This document shows, one piece after another, positions 15,992 to 24,602 of a DNA stretch of 38,017 nucleotides. Each line of letters starts with the position of its first letter. The stretch's first letter is position 1. Made by a program: the position numbers and the translations under genes. This stretch comes from Haladaptatiplasma sp964454575 (lineage in GTDB: Archaea; Thermoplasmatota; Thermoplasmata; Halarchaeoplasmatales; Halarchaeoplasmataceae): positions 1-38,017 of the forward strand of contig CAYVTG010000009.1 of the NCBI GenBank assembly GCA_964454575.1, given 5' to 3'. The notes below the pieces were generated by a model. It was not told the origin of the DNA and did no database searches. It saw nothing but the letters and a program-made list of their open reading frames with translations.

Positions 15992-16095
15992 TCCATACCG
16001 TGCTCACCGTTAAATAGAGATATATAAAGTATGATACATTATAGACATCTTTAAATATAAGTGAGCCTTTTCTAATTCAGATCGGAGTTGATGAG

Positions 16096-17160
16096 ATGAA
16101 AGGGAAAAACAAGAAGCTGATCGCCGTGTTCGTGGTGCCGGTGGTGTTGATCGCGGCGGTGGGCGGGTACTTTGTGATGAACGAGTGGGAAGAGAAGCTG
16201 CCCGAGGTGTATGTGCAGGAGGGATTCGCTGAGATGACCGTGGAGTATCAACCTACCTCGGGTCCACAAAATAGCATAAGTTATATGCGTTCCTCAACAG
16301 CTACCACTCATATCAACAATAACAGTAGCCTGGAATTAAACTTAACGTTTGCGGTTGTACTTACGACTGATAGACGCCAAGAAATCTTAATTGGACTGGA
16401 TGTTGAGGGTGATTTTGAAGAGGACCTTCTACCTAAAACATTGGAGTTAAGGGCTCGTGGGCACGAAGGAATTAATGTATCGTCTAACTTGTATATGTAT
16501 AGATCTATACCCGGTGAAGTAACAGGTTGCTCCATACAGGGTGGGTATGGTGAAGGTGGATGGGGGACGGATACTGTAACAGTGGGTTTTGATATCGATT
16601 CCCATCGCTTCGGAGTGAGATCGACAGAGATGTACTGGATTATTCCTACATCCAACATCGGCAATCCCTACACACTGGAGATCCAGGCGGTGGTCGGTGG
16701 TTTTGCAGAAGAAGTTGTTGCTACTGTACACGTGCACATCGACCTCTTCTCGAAGATAACTTCATTCGAAGCGAGTATAGATAAAGAGCATTACTTTACC
16801 AGTGATTATTCTACAGAACCGATAGACGTGAACGGGTGGACATCACTATACTATGTGCAGCCTGAGTTCACATACAGTTTTGAAAATGTGCCCGGCGGTG
16901 AGGACGTGCTCTACGATGTTGAGATCTATTATTGGAGTAATGAGTTGAACCAGTGGAGAAGAATCAGGACTCATGAAAACAGGACTGTAGGTCTAGAATA
17001 TGAGACTACAACCACTATTCATGTTCATCGAGAGGTAGAAGGAGAACAACATGAGGTCCGCTTCTTGATAACTCAACAAGACGGTAACTGGTATTACGAT
17101 ACTCAGGAGGACGATGAGTTTGAGATGACATTCATAGTCACGAATGATGGATGTGATTAA
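16096..17160 (+). CDS. membrane-anchored surface protein A of a three-gene paralogous cluster
   Basis: The 354-residue protein has a short basic N-terminus (MKGKNKK) and one hydrophobic anchor (about 8-30), so nearly all of it should lie outside the cell. The mature part has two modules. The first, about 40-240, begins FAEMTVEY and contains TATTHINNNSSLEL. The second, about 245-354, begins ITSFEASIDKEHYFTSDY and looks like an immunoglobulin-type beta-sandwich. Both recur in the two following genes. A ribosome-binding GGAG precedes the ATG. The anchor-coding DNA is nearly identical to that of the next gene while the rest has diverged. No enzymatic motif is seen. An S-layer-associated or adhesion role is inference. 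Confidence 0.82.
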   Translation: MKGKNKKLIAVFVVPVVLIAAVGGYFVMNEWEEKLPEVYVQEGFAEMTVEYQPTSGPQNSISYMRSSTATTHINNNSSLELNLTFAVVLTTDRRQEILIGLDVEGDFEEDLLPKTLELRARGHEGINVSSNLYMYRSIPGEVTGCSIQGGYGEGGWGTDTVTVGFDIDSHRFGVRSTEMYWIIPTSNIGNPYTLEIQAVVGGFAEEVVATVHVHIDLFSKITSFEASIDKEHYFTSDYSTEPIDVNGWTSLYYVQPEFTYSFENVPGGEDVLYDVEIYYWSNELNQWRRIRTHENRTVGLEYETTTTIHVHREVEGEQHEVRFLITQQDGNWYYDTQEDDEFEMTFIVTNDGCD

Positions 17161-17161
17161 G

Positions 17162-17818
17162 ATGAAATTGAAAAACAAGAAGCTGATCGCCGTGTTCGTG
17201 GTGCCGGTGGTGATCATCGCGGCGGTGGCGGGCTACTATCTGTATGAGGATGAGGAACCACTCAGGATCGAAGAAGGATATGCGGAGATGACGGTTACGG
17301 TGCCGCCATACCCTGAGATGGAAAGTTACAATGAAACCACCACCGCAACTACATATATCAATGGTAAGAACAATTCATTGGAATTAACCGTGCACCCCAT
17401 GTTTTGGAAGATTAGTTTTGCAGATATACGTATATCTATCGAGTCCATGTTGGAACCGGATTTTGAGCCAACTAATGTGATAATTCAAGCCAAAATTTTG
17501 GATGCACCTGACATTAATCAATGCGGTATAGTCTTTGCATTTATTCCAGATTTAGAAAACCTAACTCCATGGCCGCATTCTAAAAATTCAGGCCCAGTCC
17601 GTGGTGAAAGAGTATGTTTTGTGGGATATGATGTAACGGAAAGAAACTTTCAAATCAACGATCTTAAGTTAATGGTAGAATATCCTACTATTGATTATAA
17701 TATGAAAAGTCTGGAATCTCCTATTACCGTTGAAGTAACTGCGATCTTACGGGGTCTTTCCGAGGAAGTAATATCTACAGTGCAGATTACTTATTCTCCC
17801 AATGGTGGTGATATGTGA
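17162..17818 (+). CDS. membrane-anchored surface protein B, paralogue of A
   Basis: The start at 17162 (MKLKNKKLIAVF) is chosen because it matches the start of protein A and follows A's TAA after 1 bp. An in-frame ATG at 17144 lies inside A. The 218-residue product has the same anchor as A and only the first outer module (YAEMTVTVPP, TATTYINGKNNSLEL), ending ITYSPNGGDM. It lacks the DKEHY module. Codons 4-17 of the anchor are identical at DNA level to protein A, whereas the exterior is strongly diverged and more AT-rich. It overlaps the next gene by 4 bp (ATGA), so the three genes are translationally coupled. Function is unknown. Confidence 0.8.
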   Translation: MKLKNKKLIAVFVVPVVIIAAVAGYYLYEDEEPLRIEEGYAEMTVTVPPYPEMESYNETTTATTYINGKNNSLELTVHPMFWKISFADIRISIESMLEPDFEPTNVIIQAKILDAPDINQCGIVFAFIPDLENLTPWPHSKNSGPVRGERVCFVGYDVTERNFQINDLKLMVEYPTIDYNMKSLESPITVEVTAILRGLSEEVISTVQITYSPNGGDM

Positions 17819-20800
17819 TGATTAAGCATCGAGTAACTTCCATCTTAGTAGTTTTACTTCTGATCACGACATTGACTATAGGGAATACATTGGGAAGTGA
17901 GAATGTAACTGTATGGTACCAGGCAGAAGGAGAAGGATATATCTATTACCTAAATACAACTAGCCCTGTCGCAACGGCTACAACCTTTGAGCTTGCTAAC
18001 CATCTATCTTTATGTGCAGAGGTTTTTAAGGTTGTAGGGCCTACAGATTATGAAGATTCTAATGATTACACACGTATAGATATCTACATTGGAATTACTG
18101 GTAATTCAGAACACCGTACGGAATCAGAATATGATGATTTTAAGGAATCTATAAATCCTCATTCAATAAAAGTTCAAGCCACTCTCTCCAATCAAGACCA
18201 CCCTGCAAATATATATTGGTCCGGTGTTAGTAAAGGCATAAATACAGGTGGAGATAAACAGCCACTACCGGAAGAAAATATTATACCCTTGCAAAACACC
18301 GTTTTCCATTCTGCAGAAGCTATTGCCACTACGGCACTTCCAATGTTAAATGCCGTATATTTCGCTAATGCTCTAGTGGAAGATTTTTCAAATGTGGAGT
18401 ACCTTGAAAACATTCATGTAGATAGTGGACCAGGAGCACATATACAACAAGGATGGAATATTTATAGAAACAATCAGTCTTTTATATATGACCTAGAATC
18501 TTATCCTGATGGTGGCTATTTGCGTGAAGGAACAATAAATTTTACAGCCACATCAAAATTTTCGATCGATATTCCAGTTAATTACAATGAAGAGTTATCT
18601 GTTAGCATGAGTGCATCATTGTTGATGAGGAAATTTACTGGAGCTACTACCACAGATGAATGGGGTGCCCAGACAGAAGATGTAACAATAACCATCAAAA
18701 ACGGTGAGCCGTCAATCATCAGCGGACTGACCACAGACAAAGAGCACTATCATACATCGGATTATGGTAAAGGATGGGTTAGGCCAGTGTTCCAAAATTT
18801 GATGATAGATAATGTTGCTGGAAGTACTGACCCGGGTTATGAAGTGACAATCGAATACTACGCGTACTGGAGTACAGGGGGTACGGGTTGGACCACTTTA
18901 ACATACGATTGGTTCTCTATATATGAAGAAGTGAACAAAGCGGCTACCATCAATGTACCGGAAGGCCAGGAGAACAGAAGGGTTGACATCAGATATACGA
19001 TCACAGCACATGATATTTATGGAGGTTGGGAGTTGGGTCCCTTTACAATCAGTGATATGTTCAGGATAACGGATAACCTCGAACCTGCTATAGAGGTTAC
19101 TGCACTGGAGAAGGAGGCTTATGAAGAATCCTATGGAGATTATACATATGAATACCGTATAGATAACAATGCAGAAATAACGGGGGAGTTCGTCCTGGAG
19201 GTTACTTCTGATCCTGCCTGGCCGGTGACTGTACATCCAGATGCCTTTTTATTAGCTAGTGGGAGTGACAAAACTGTGGATGTTACGGTGACCATACCCG
19301 ATGGCGTTTCGGATGGAGCTTCAGCAGTCGTGAAGTTGACGGCTACCGCCAGTGAGTACACTGGTGGCGGCGGTTGTCCGTATGTATCACCGTGGAACGG
19401 TACGGACTATCAGCTGGACAACAATATACTGATAGCTTCTGAGCACCAGGCAGGCATCGTTGACGATCATTACATACTGCAGAATGGGATGGAGCCAAAG
19501 GACGGGTACTATTCGTTGAAGATAGAGGAGTTCGAGAATTCGAAGGATCACTTAGATACGGTCAAGCTGTACACCATAGATCATCAGGAAGGTTACGAGA
19601 TCGCGACCACTCCGGGCGGTGAGTTCATCGCGTACAAAGAGCCGATCCCGGCTTTATCGGCATATGACTCCAATGGTGATGATGTACTGGGATATTTGAA
19701 TGATACAGACAACGACACCTTGTACGTTGAAGAAAACTCGGATGTTATCCTCAACTTCGGCGAGATCACGAAGGACCATTGGAAACACAACAAGCTGGTT
19801 GTGGTCAGTCACGGCTTCGAATCCTACACGGATGTGCCGCCGAGTGATACCAATCCGTGGACTCCTCCGAAAGAAAAAACTTCACTCCATACAAGTCTGC
19901 GTATGGACGGAAGTGAATGGAAAAACATTACAGTACTGCACCCACGCAACAACCCGGTCGCAATGGTAATCCCATTGAATGAAACTTTGGAGGAATTCTT
20001 CCCGGGCCGTAAAGGAAACATACTCGGAGAATTGGAAGTAAGAATACTGAGTACGGACGACCACTACATCGACTTCGTGGGTATGGACGATTCCGTACCA
20101 GCTGAACCGACGAAGGTGCAGGAAGCTGCGCTCGAGAGTGCGTTACTCAACGATGAAACGGACGTTGCCGGTTTGTTGAGCACCAATGACACCGAGATGG
20201 TGACACTGATACCTGGCGAGTACATCTCACTTGACTTTGACATACCTGAACAAAGCCCGGCACCGGTGTTCAGCGAACGGAGTTTCATGTTCTACTCAAG
20301 TGGGTATTACGAGCTCTTCATGGGAGCGAACGAAGTTGGAAATACCATCATGTCATCCTCCGATGATCTTCTTTCGGAGACTGTAACAGCCTCCGCTACG
20401 ATGACGGTGACTTTCAACCATCCGGGTTCGAGTGTTAGTGTAACCGCACCTTCGGATATGAACGTAAATGATTACGGTACATACCGTGTGGAATTCACTG
20501 TGGAGAACCAGGGTGACCTTTGGGATACCTACGACCTTACGGTCACTGAGACAGAGGGTTGGACCGTTACAGCTGCAGATACTGTTACAGTTGAACCCGG
20601 TACCAGTGTACCTGTTGAGGTCGAAGTCAATATACCTACAACTGCATCAGATGGTGCTTCAACTATCGCGCTCACAGCCACTTCACAACACGGCGGTCAA
20701 ACGAACAGTGCGAATATGAACATAAATTTCGTCTATCAGCATCCGGGTTCGAGTGTTAGTGTAACCGCACCTTCGGATGTTTACGAGAGTACCACCGGAA

Positions 20801-21354
20801 CGAAGACTTACACTTTCACCGTTAGGAATACCGGTGACCTTGCAGATACGTACGATTTGACACTAGCAAAAATAGGAGGTAATTCCTGGACGAGAAGTAT
20901 CGACGGAGACACGACAATATCACTCAACGCCGGGCAGACTAAAAATGTGGATGTAAAGATCACGATACCGAGTTCTGTAAGTGATGGTGACTACATGGAC
21001 ATTAGACTTAGGGCGACTTCACAGAACGGCGGTCAAACCGATAGTGATTCGATGAGTGTTACTTTCGTCGAGCCACCTTACGTGGAAATTACCCGGCCGG
21101 TAAATGGAGCAATAATATATGTCGATAGAGTGACTGTAGAATGGGAAGGCGAGGGGGGAATAGATACCTACTGGATACGCCTTGGAGATGGGAGCTGGAT
21201 AAATGTAGGAACCAGCACGAGTTATACTTTCGAAAATTTATCCACAGGGCGTTATACGGTTTATGTTCGGGCTAGGAAAGACGGTGTTTATGGATATGAC
21301 AGTGTAACGTTTGAAATAGATATGATGGAAATTACAATCTCTGCGATGATGTGA
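17815..21354 (+). CDS. large secreted multidomain surface protein C
   Basis: The 1179-residue protein has a signal peptide (MMIKHRVTSILVVLLLITTL). After it come an A/B-like first module (TATTFELANHLSL), a DKEHYHTSDY module near 300-420, and a CARDB/NEW3-type beta-sandwich around 425-520 with a VTIPDGVSDGAS signature. The next block starts CPYVSPWNGTDYQLDNN, a motif I associate with archaeal and bacterial surface proteins. Two tandem NEW3-like repeats (about 860-1090) each begin HPGSSVSVTAPSD. A final Ig-like domain runs to the end. No C-terminal membrane anchor is seen, so it is either free or held by the anchored paralogues A and B. The first third is noticeably more AT-rich than the rest. 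Confidence 0.85.
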   Translation: MMIKHRVTSILVVLLLITTLTIGNTLGSENVTVWYQAEGEGYIYYLNTTSPVATATTFELANHLSLCAEVFKVVGPTDYEDSNDYTRIDIYIGITGNSEHRTESEYDDFKESINPHSIKVQATLSNQDHPANIYWSGVSKGINTGGDKQPLPEENIIPLQNTVFHSAEAIATTALPMLNAVYFANALVEDFSNVEYLENIHVDSGPGAHIQQGWNIYRNNQSFIYDLESYPDGGYLREGTINFTATSKFSIDIPVNYNEELSVSMSASLLMRKFTGATTTDEWGAQTEDVTITIKNGEPSIISGLTTDKEHYHTSDYGKGWVRPVFQNLMIDNVAGSTDPGYEVTIEYYAYWSTGGTGWTTLTYDWFSIYEEVNKAATINVPEGQENRRVDIRYTITAHDIYGGWELGPFTISDMFRITDNLEPAIEVTALEKEAYEESYGDYTYEYRIDNNAEITGEFVLEVTSDPAWPVTVHPDAFLLASGSDKTVDVTVTIPDGVSDGASAVVKLTATASEYTGGGGCPYVSPWNGTDYQLDNNILIASEHQAGIVDDHYILQNGMEPKDGYYSLKIEEFENSKDHLDTVKLYTIDHQEGYEIATTPGGEFIAYKEPIPALSAYDSNGDDVLGYLNDTDNDTLYVEENSDVILNFGEITKDHWKHNKLVVVSHGFESYTDVPPSDTNPWTPPKEKTSLHTSLRMDGSEWKNITVLHPRNNPVAMVIPLNETLEEFFPGRKGNILGELEVRILSTDDHYIDFVGMDDSVPAEPTKVQEAALESALLNDETDVAGLLSTNDTEMVTLIPGEYISLDFDIPEQSPAPVFSERSFMFYSSGYYELFMGANEVGNTIMSSSDDLLSETVTASATMTVTFNHPGSSVSVTAPSDMNVNDYGTYRVEFTVENQGDLWDTYDLTVTETEGWTVTAADTVTVEPGTSVPVEVEVNIPTTASDGASTIALTATSQHGGQTNSANMNINFVYQHPGSSVSVTAPSDVYESTTGTKTYTFTVRNTGDLADTYDLTLAKIGGNSWTRSIDGDTTISLNAGQTKNVDVKITIPSSVSDGDYMDIRLRATSQNGGQTDSDSMSVTFVEPPYVEITRPVNGAIIYVDRVTVEWEGEGGIDTYWIRLGDGSWINVGTSTSYTFENLSTGRYTVYVRARKDGVYGYDSVTFEIDMMEITISAMM

Positions 21355-21404
21355 TCGGCCTACACTAAGAATAAATATCCGTACGACTTTGTTGTAGCGA
21401 TATC

Positions 21405-22202
21405 ATGAAGGTTTCACTGGCGCAGAAGAAACACAGACTCGGAGATAAGGAGCACAATCTTGGGATCATCGAAGAGACTGCGGCTTCCACGGATTCCGAC
21501 TTGCTGGTATTCCCGGAGATGTTTTTGACCGGATATGGAATCGGCGACCTTTACTGGACTGAAGCTGAAGAGATACCGGGTCCTTCTTCCCAGCGGATCT
21601 CAGATATCGTCGTGGAGAACGATACAACCATCATATGCGGTATGCCGGAACGGCCTTCGCCGGACATCGGCAGGCTGTACAACTCGGCACTGGTGGCTAC
21701 CCCGGACGGAAAACTGGACGCATACCGGAAAACATATCTGGCCAATTTCGGGCCCTTCGATGATATGAGATATTTTAAGCCTGAGTCAGAACTGCCGGTA
21801 TTCGATACGCCTGCGGGAAAGATAGGAGTGGTGATATGCTACGACCTCTTCTTCCCTGAATTGACTAAGTACTACGCTATGAAAGGGGTGGATATGATAG
21901 TGTGTATCTCCGCATCGCCTTCGGTGACCAGAGAGTTTTTCGAGCGAGTCCTGGTGGCAAGAGCGGTAGAAACAACTTGTTTCGTACTCTACGCCAATAT
22001 GGTCGGCCGTGAAGAGCAGTTGATGTTCTGGGGCGGCGATACGGTGATATCGCCAAAGGGTATGGAACTGGTTAAGGGGCCTTACTTCAAAGAAGATGTT
22101 GTGGAACTAGATCTGGACATGGAAGAACTGCCCAAGGCAAGAGCGGGCAGACCTGTTTTAAGCGACACACGAGCGGAAGTGCTAGCAAAGTTGCTGGAGT
22201 GA
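21405..22202 (+). CDS. carbon-nitrogen hydrolase (nitrilase superfamily amidase)
   Basis: The catalytic triad of the family is visible: Glu in LVFPEMFLTGYG, Lys in YRKTYLANFG and Cys in VVICYDLFFPE, at about residues 38, 109 and 145. The 265-residue length is normal for a stand-alone omega-amidase, N-carbamoylputrescine amidase or similar enzyme hydrolysing a C-N bond. The substrate is not predictable from sequence. A TATA-like AATAAATATCC lies about 30 nt before the ATG, giving its own promoter after the surface-protein cluster. The last codons form part of a 12-bp direct repeat that recurs at the other side of a decayed region. Confidence 0.9.
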   Translation: MKVSLAQKKHRLGDKEHNLGIIEETAASTDSDLLVFPEMFLTGYGIGDLYWTEAEEIPGPSSQRISDIVVENDTTIICGMPERPSPDIGRLYNSALVATPDGKLDAYRKTYLANFGPFDDMRYFKPESELPVFDTPAGKIGVVICYDLFFPELTKYYAMKGVDMIVCISASPSVTREFFERVLVARAVETTCFVLYANMVGREEQLMFWGGDTVISPKGMELVKGPYFKEDVVELDLDMEELPKARAGRPVLSDTRAEVLAKLLE

Positions 22203-22208
22203 GTCACA
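22197..22208 (+). repeat. 12-bp direct repeat GAGTGAGTCACA, left copy
   Basis: The identical 12-mer occurs at 22955-22966. The two copies bound the decayed vapBC region and each overlaps the stop codon of the flanking intact gene. It could be a target-site duplication, a recombination scar or chance. Confidence 0.6.
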
Positions 22209-22238
22209 TCAATGATATATCGAGTATTGAGGAAACAC

Positions 22239-22462
22239 CTATATATCACCTAAGAAAAGAACCGAATCCAGTCCCTCAATTTTTCTAAATAGTTTTTTAT
22301 TACGCAGGAATTTTGACAAATTCCTTCTAGTCGTCACATCTTTGATGTGAAGAAAGAAGGACGATAGTCCTTCTATTCACAAAACTTTTGGTTTTGTTCT
22401 CCGCAGTGATAAAATCGACACCGAGCTCTTTGGACAGAGATACATAAGGGGTACACTATCAT
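22239..22462 (-). pseudogene. vapC (PIN-domain toxin) remnant
   Basis: The ATG at 22462 overlaps the stop of the VapB-like gene (ATGA), the usual vapBC junction, and encodes M-I-V. Most of the PIN domain is then missing. A shifted frame gives TPYVSLSKELGVDFITAEN, the late-PIN segment that should contain the fourth acidic region. After about 80 bp of palindromic DNA a further frame gives KFLRNKKLFRKIEGLDSV and LFLGDI, a typical VapC C-terminus ending at 22239. There are at least two frame breaks, a large internal deletion and an insertion, so no active RNase is made. If the antitoxin is still produced it has no local partner. Confidence 0.72.
22306..22397. repeat. cluster of four perfect short hairpins inside the vapC remnant
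   Basis: Four consecutive perfect palindromes: AGGAATTT/AAATTCCT (22306-22325, loop TGAC), TCACATC/GATGTGA (22334-22350, loop TTT), AGAAGGAC/GTCCTTCT (22355-22374, loop GATA) and ACAAAAC/GTTTTGT (22379-22397, loop TTTTG). Spacers are 8, 4 and 4 nt. The stems differ from one another. The outer arms of the first and last hairpin belong to vapC-derived sequence, so the insert appears to mirror its own flanks. Confidence 0.8.
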
Positions 22463-22629
22463 CTTGCTTCACGCCACTTTCTGATCTCTTTTACGCCATC
22501 CCAATCCTTGGATTTCTTTCTCAATCGATCTTGGATCGCTATAGCTTCTTCTACCTTAGAACGATCTCGGAATTTTGAATCTACGAGGAGGTCGACCTTC
22601 TTTTTCAACATATTCGTGTCATCTGTCAT
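22459..22629 (-). CDS. VapB-like antitoxin (56 aa)
   Basis: An intact 56-residue frame runs from ATG at 22629 to TGA at 22459. It is highly charged: MTDDTNMLKKKVDLLV at the start, SKVEEAIAIQDRLRKKSKDW in the middle and an IRKWREAR end. The stop overlaps the first codon of a vapC remnant by the standard ATGA junction, which identifies it as the antitoxin half of a type II vapBC pair. Because the toxin is destroyed, the gene is either a relic on its way out or an orphan antitoxin able to neutralise a related VapC elsewhere. Confidence 0.65.
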   Translation of the reverse strand: MTDDTNMLKKKVDLLVDSKFRDRSKVEEAIAIQDRLRKKSKDWDGVKEIRKWREAR

Positions 22630-22827
22630 CTTGATTCACTTAGTGATTAATACGACCTTTATGGGTAAAATAGTTTTCCATTTTTGTTGAGTTAGTTATT
22701 AGTTAAGATTTTGCATAGGTAAATAATACTGTAATTATGTGTGGGTGACAGGTCAAAAAAAATAATATTCAAATGTTTGATTGTTCCAGTGTAAAGATTG
22801 AACGTGATAAATATATATTCCATCATA

Positions 22828-22950
22828 TTACACGGGTTCGTAGTATCCGTTTTCCTTGAACATCGCTGTCTCGATCCTGTTTTGTGGTATCACGAAAATT
22901 TGTTCAGGTGAGATAAGGAACCCTAATCCTCTAAATGGACTAGAAAAGCT
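22828..22950 (-). pseudogene. C-terminal remnant of an unidentified protein
   Basis: Immediately downstream of mnhD on the same strand, about 40 codons read SSPFRGLGFLISPEQIF, then VIPQNRIETAMFKENGYYE and a stop at 22828. The pattern is protein-like and ends naturally, but no start codon precedes it before the mnhD stop. It looks like the tail of a deleted gene. I do not recognise the family. The following 22630-22827 is AT-rich with no visible feature beyond promoter-like DNA for the VapB-like gene. Confidence 0.45.
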
Positions 22951-22954
22951 GTTT

Positions 22955-22966
22955 GAGTGAGTCACA
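22955..22966 (+). repeat. 12-bp direct repeat GAGTGAGTCACA, right copy
   Basis: Identical to 22197-22208. It overlaps the stop codon of the minus-strand mnhD gene, so the decayed segment between the copies spans exactly the space between two intact coding regions. Confidence 0.6.
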
Positions 22967-24602
22967 ATACCGAAAACAGCACCAGCACGGCGGCCATTAC
23001 GATTATCATATACCTTACTGCGTCGGTGACCGGGACCTTGCTCAGCAGCCCGTCGGCGGCATCCAGTTTGATCCGTTCAAGGGACGGTGCCAAGAGATAG
23101 CCGAGTACCCCACCGGCCACCGAGGTCAAAACCAACGCCAGACCGTGTACGTTGAGATATGCGTAACCCCCGTCGAACGTCGCTTCCGGCAGTATCGTCC
23201 GGACCGCCGGGAACACCGCGTTCCTCATCCATAGAGATGACAGTGCTCCGGTGAAGATACAGAGTCCTGCGAGTACCACAAGTGAGATCAGCATGCTCTC
23301 CGGGAGAGCGTTATCATCGGATTTGCCGGAAGATAGAGCGAATAGTCTCAGGAATGATACCGCTGTGAGAAAGTAAGTCAGTACCAGAACTACATAGATC
23401 GGCGGATATGAAGCCGAGGCCTGGAGTATAACGCTGCCGCTGTAATACCCGTTCAAGGGCGGTATGCCCAGGATGGCAAGGGTGCCGATGATGAAAGTGG
23501 TGGAGAGCAATATGTTGGATCTGAGTAAAGGCAACTTACGGATATCTCTTGTTCCGTGAAGGTATGCAAATGCACCGCAGGAGAGAAATAGAAGGCTTAT
23601 GAACAGTGAATGATTGACCATGTGGACTATGCCTCCGGCAAGGCCCAAGGGGCTCCACAATGCCATGGAGACGGTTATGATACCCATCTGGCTCATGGTG
23701 AACCAAGCTAATATCCTTTTCAAGTCGGTATACTTCAGAGTCATCACCACCCCTGCTAGTGCGGTCAATGTTCCAAGGCAGATCAATATGCCGCGTATGG
23801 GTAAAGTATCGAAACCGATGGAGAGTAACTTTATCATTATGTACAGGCCTGTCTTGATGGTAAGCCCGGCCAGCACCGCCGTCATGGGCGTAGGCGCGTT
23901 CACATGTGCATCGGAGAACCATGTGTGAAACGGTATCAACCCTATCTTCATACCTACTGCGATAAGGAAAAAGGAGAATATTATGTTTCTTGTGCCAGTA
24001 TCGATCAACGGAACGCTCGCTTTCAGCGCCTCAAAGTCCAGGAAACCGGTGTTGAAGTATAGGATACCTATCCCGGCCAGGAAGAAGAAGGATGCCGTGG
24101 AGCCGATGATCAAGAAATTGTAACTCGCACGTAGAGACTCTCTGGTGCCTTTGTAGGTAAGCAGTACATAGGTACTGATGATGGTCAATTCGAAGAATAT
24201 ATACCGGTTAACTATGTCTCCGGCCAGGAATACGCCATAGAGTCCGGCTGCCATAAATAGGAAAAGAAAATTGTATCGATCCCCGGAAGGAAGTATCCTC
24301 TTCTCTTCGAGAGAATAAAGAAAGGTAGTGACTGTGACTATACCGGTGATCAATACCATCGCTGCCGATAGACCATCCAAAACAAGTACCAGGCCGTAGG
24401 GTCGCGGCCAGCCCCCCATCTCGTACACGACGGTAGAACTGGTACGATATATGAAAAGCATAACGATCAACGGTATGATAAGGGAAGAAAGGGTGATCAT
24501 ATCTCTGTGCAGTTCCTTTTTGATGAAGGGATTTAACAGCCCCAATAACAGTGCACCGAGTATAGGGGTCACCACTACGAAAACAGGCGCATGAGATATC
24601 AT
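22962..24602 (-). CDS. mnhD: MrpD/MbhH-type proton-translocating antiporter subunit
   Basis: The 546-residue protein has about fourteen membrane helices and belongs to the NuoL/M/N-MrpA/D family. The channel Glu in helix 5 (FFELTIIS), the helix-7 Lys in GMKIGLIPFHTW and the helix-8 Lys in GLTIKTGLYIM are present. The usual NHxxFKxLLFL segment reads NHSLFISLLFL (Ile for Lys, ATA codon) and GFxxK in helix 12 reads GYYSGSV, so two residues often needed for the proton path are absent. It is the last gene of an operon in mbhA-H order and overlaps mnhC by 4 bp (ATGA). It should move H+ or Na+ as part of the complex. Efficiency or ion choice may be altered (inference). Confidence 0.9.
   Translation of the reverse strand: MISHAPVFVVVTPILGALLLGLLNPFIKKELHRDMITLSSLIIPLIVMLFIYRTSSTVVYEMGGWPRPYGLVLVLDGLSAAMVLITGIVTVTTFLYSLEEKRILPSGDRYNFLFLFMAAGLYGVFLAGDIVNRYIFFELTIISTYVLLTYKGTRESLRASYNFLIIGSTASFFFLAGIGILYFNTGFLDFEALKASVPLIDTGTRNIIFSFFLIAVGMKIGLIPFHTWFSDAHVNAPTPMTAVLAGLTIKTGLYIMIKLLSIGFDTLPIRGILICLGTLTALAGVVMTLKYTDLKRILAWFTMSQMGIITVSMALWSPLGLAGGIVHMVNHSLFISLLFLSCGAFAYLHGTRDIRKLPLLRSNILLSTTFIIGTLAILGIPPLNGYYSGSVILQASASYPPIYVVLVLTYFLTAVSFLRLFALSSGKSDDNALPESMLISLVVLAGLCIFTGALSSLWMRNAVFPAVRTILPEATFDGGYAYLNVHGLALVLTSVAGGVLGYLLAPSLERIKLDAADGLLSKVPVTDAVRYMIIVMAAVLVLFSVL

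Noticed and set aside
22508..22690. 60-codon plus-strand frame in the decayed region
   Set aside because: It is antisense to the VapB-like gene and has no protein-like features.
22820..22860. GGGTTCG stretch as a tRNA T-arm
   Set aside because: No acceptor or anticodon stems can be built around it, and it lies in a protein remnant.
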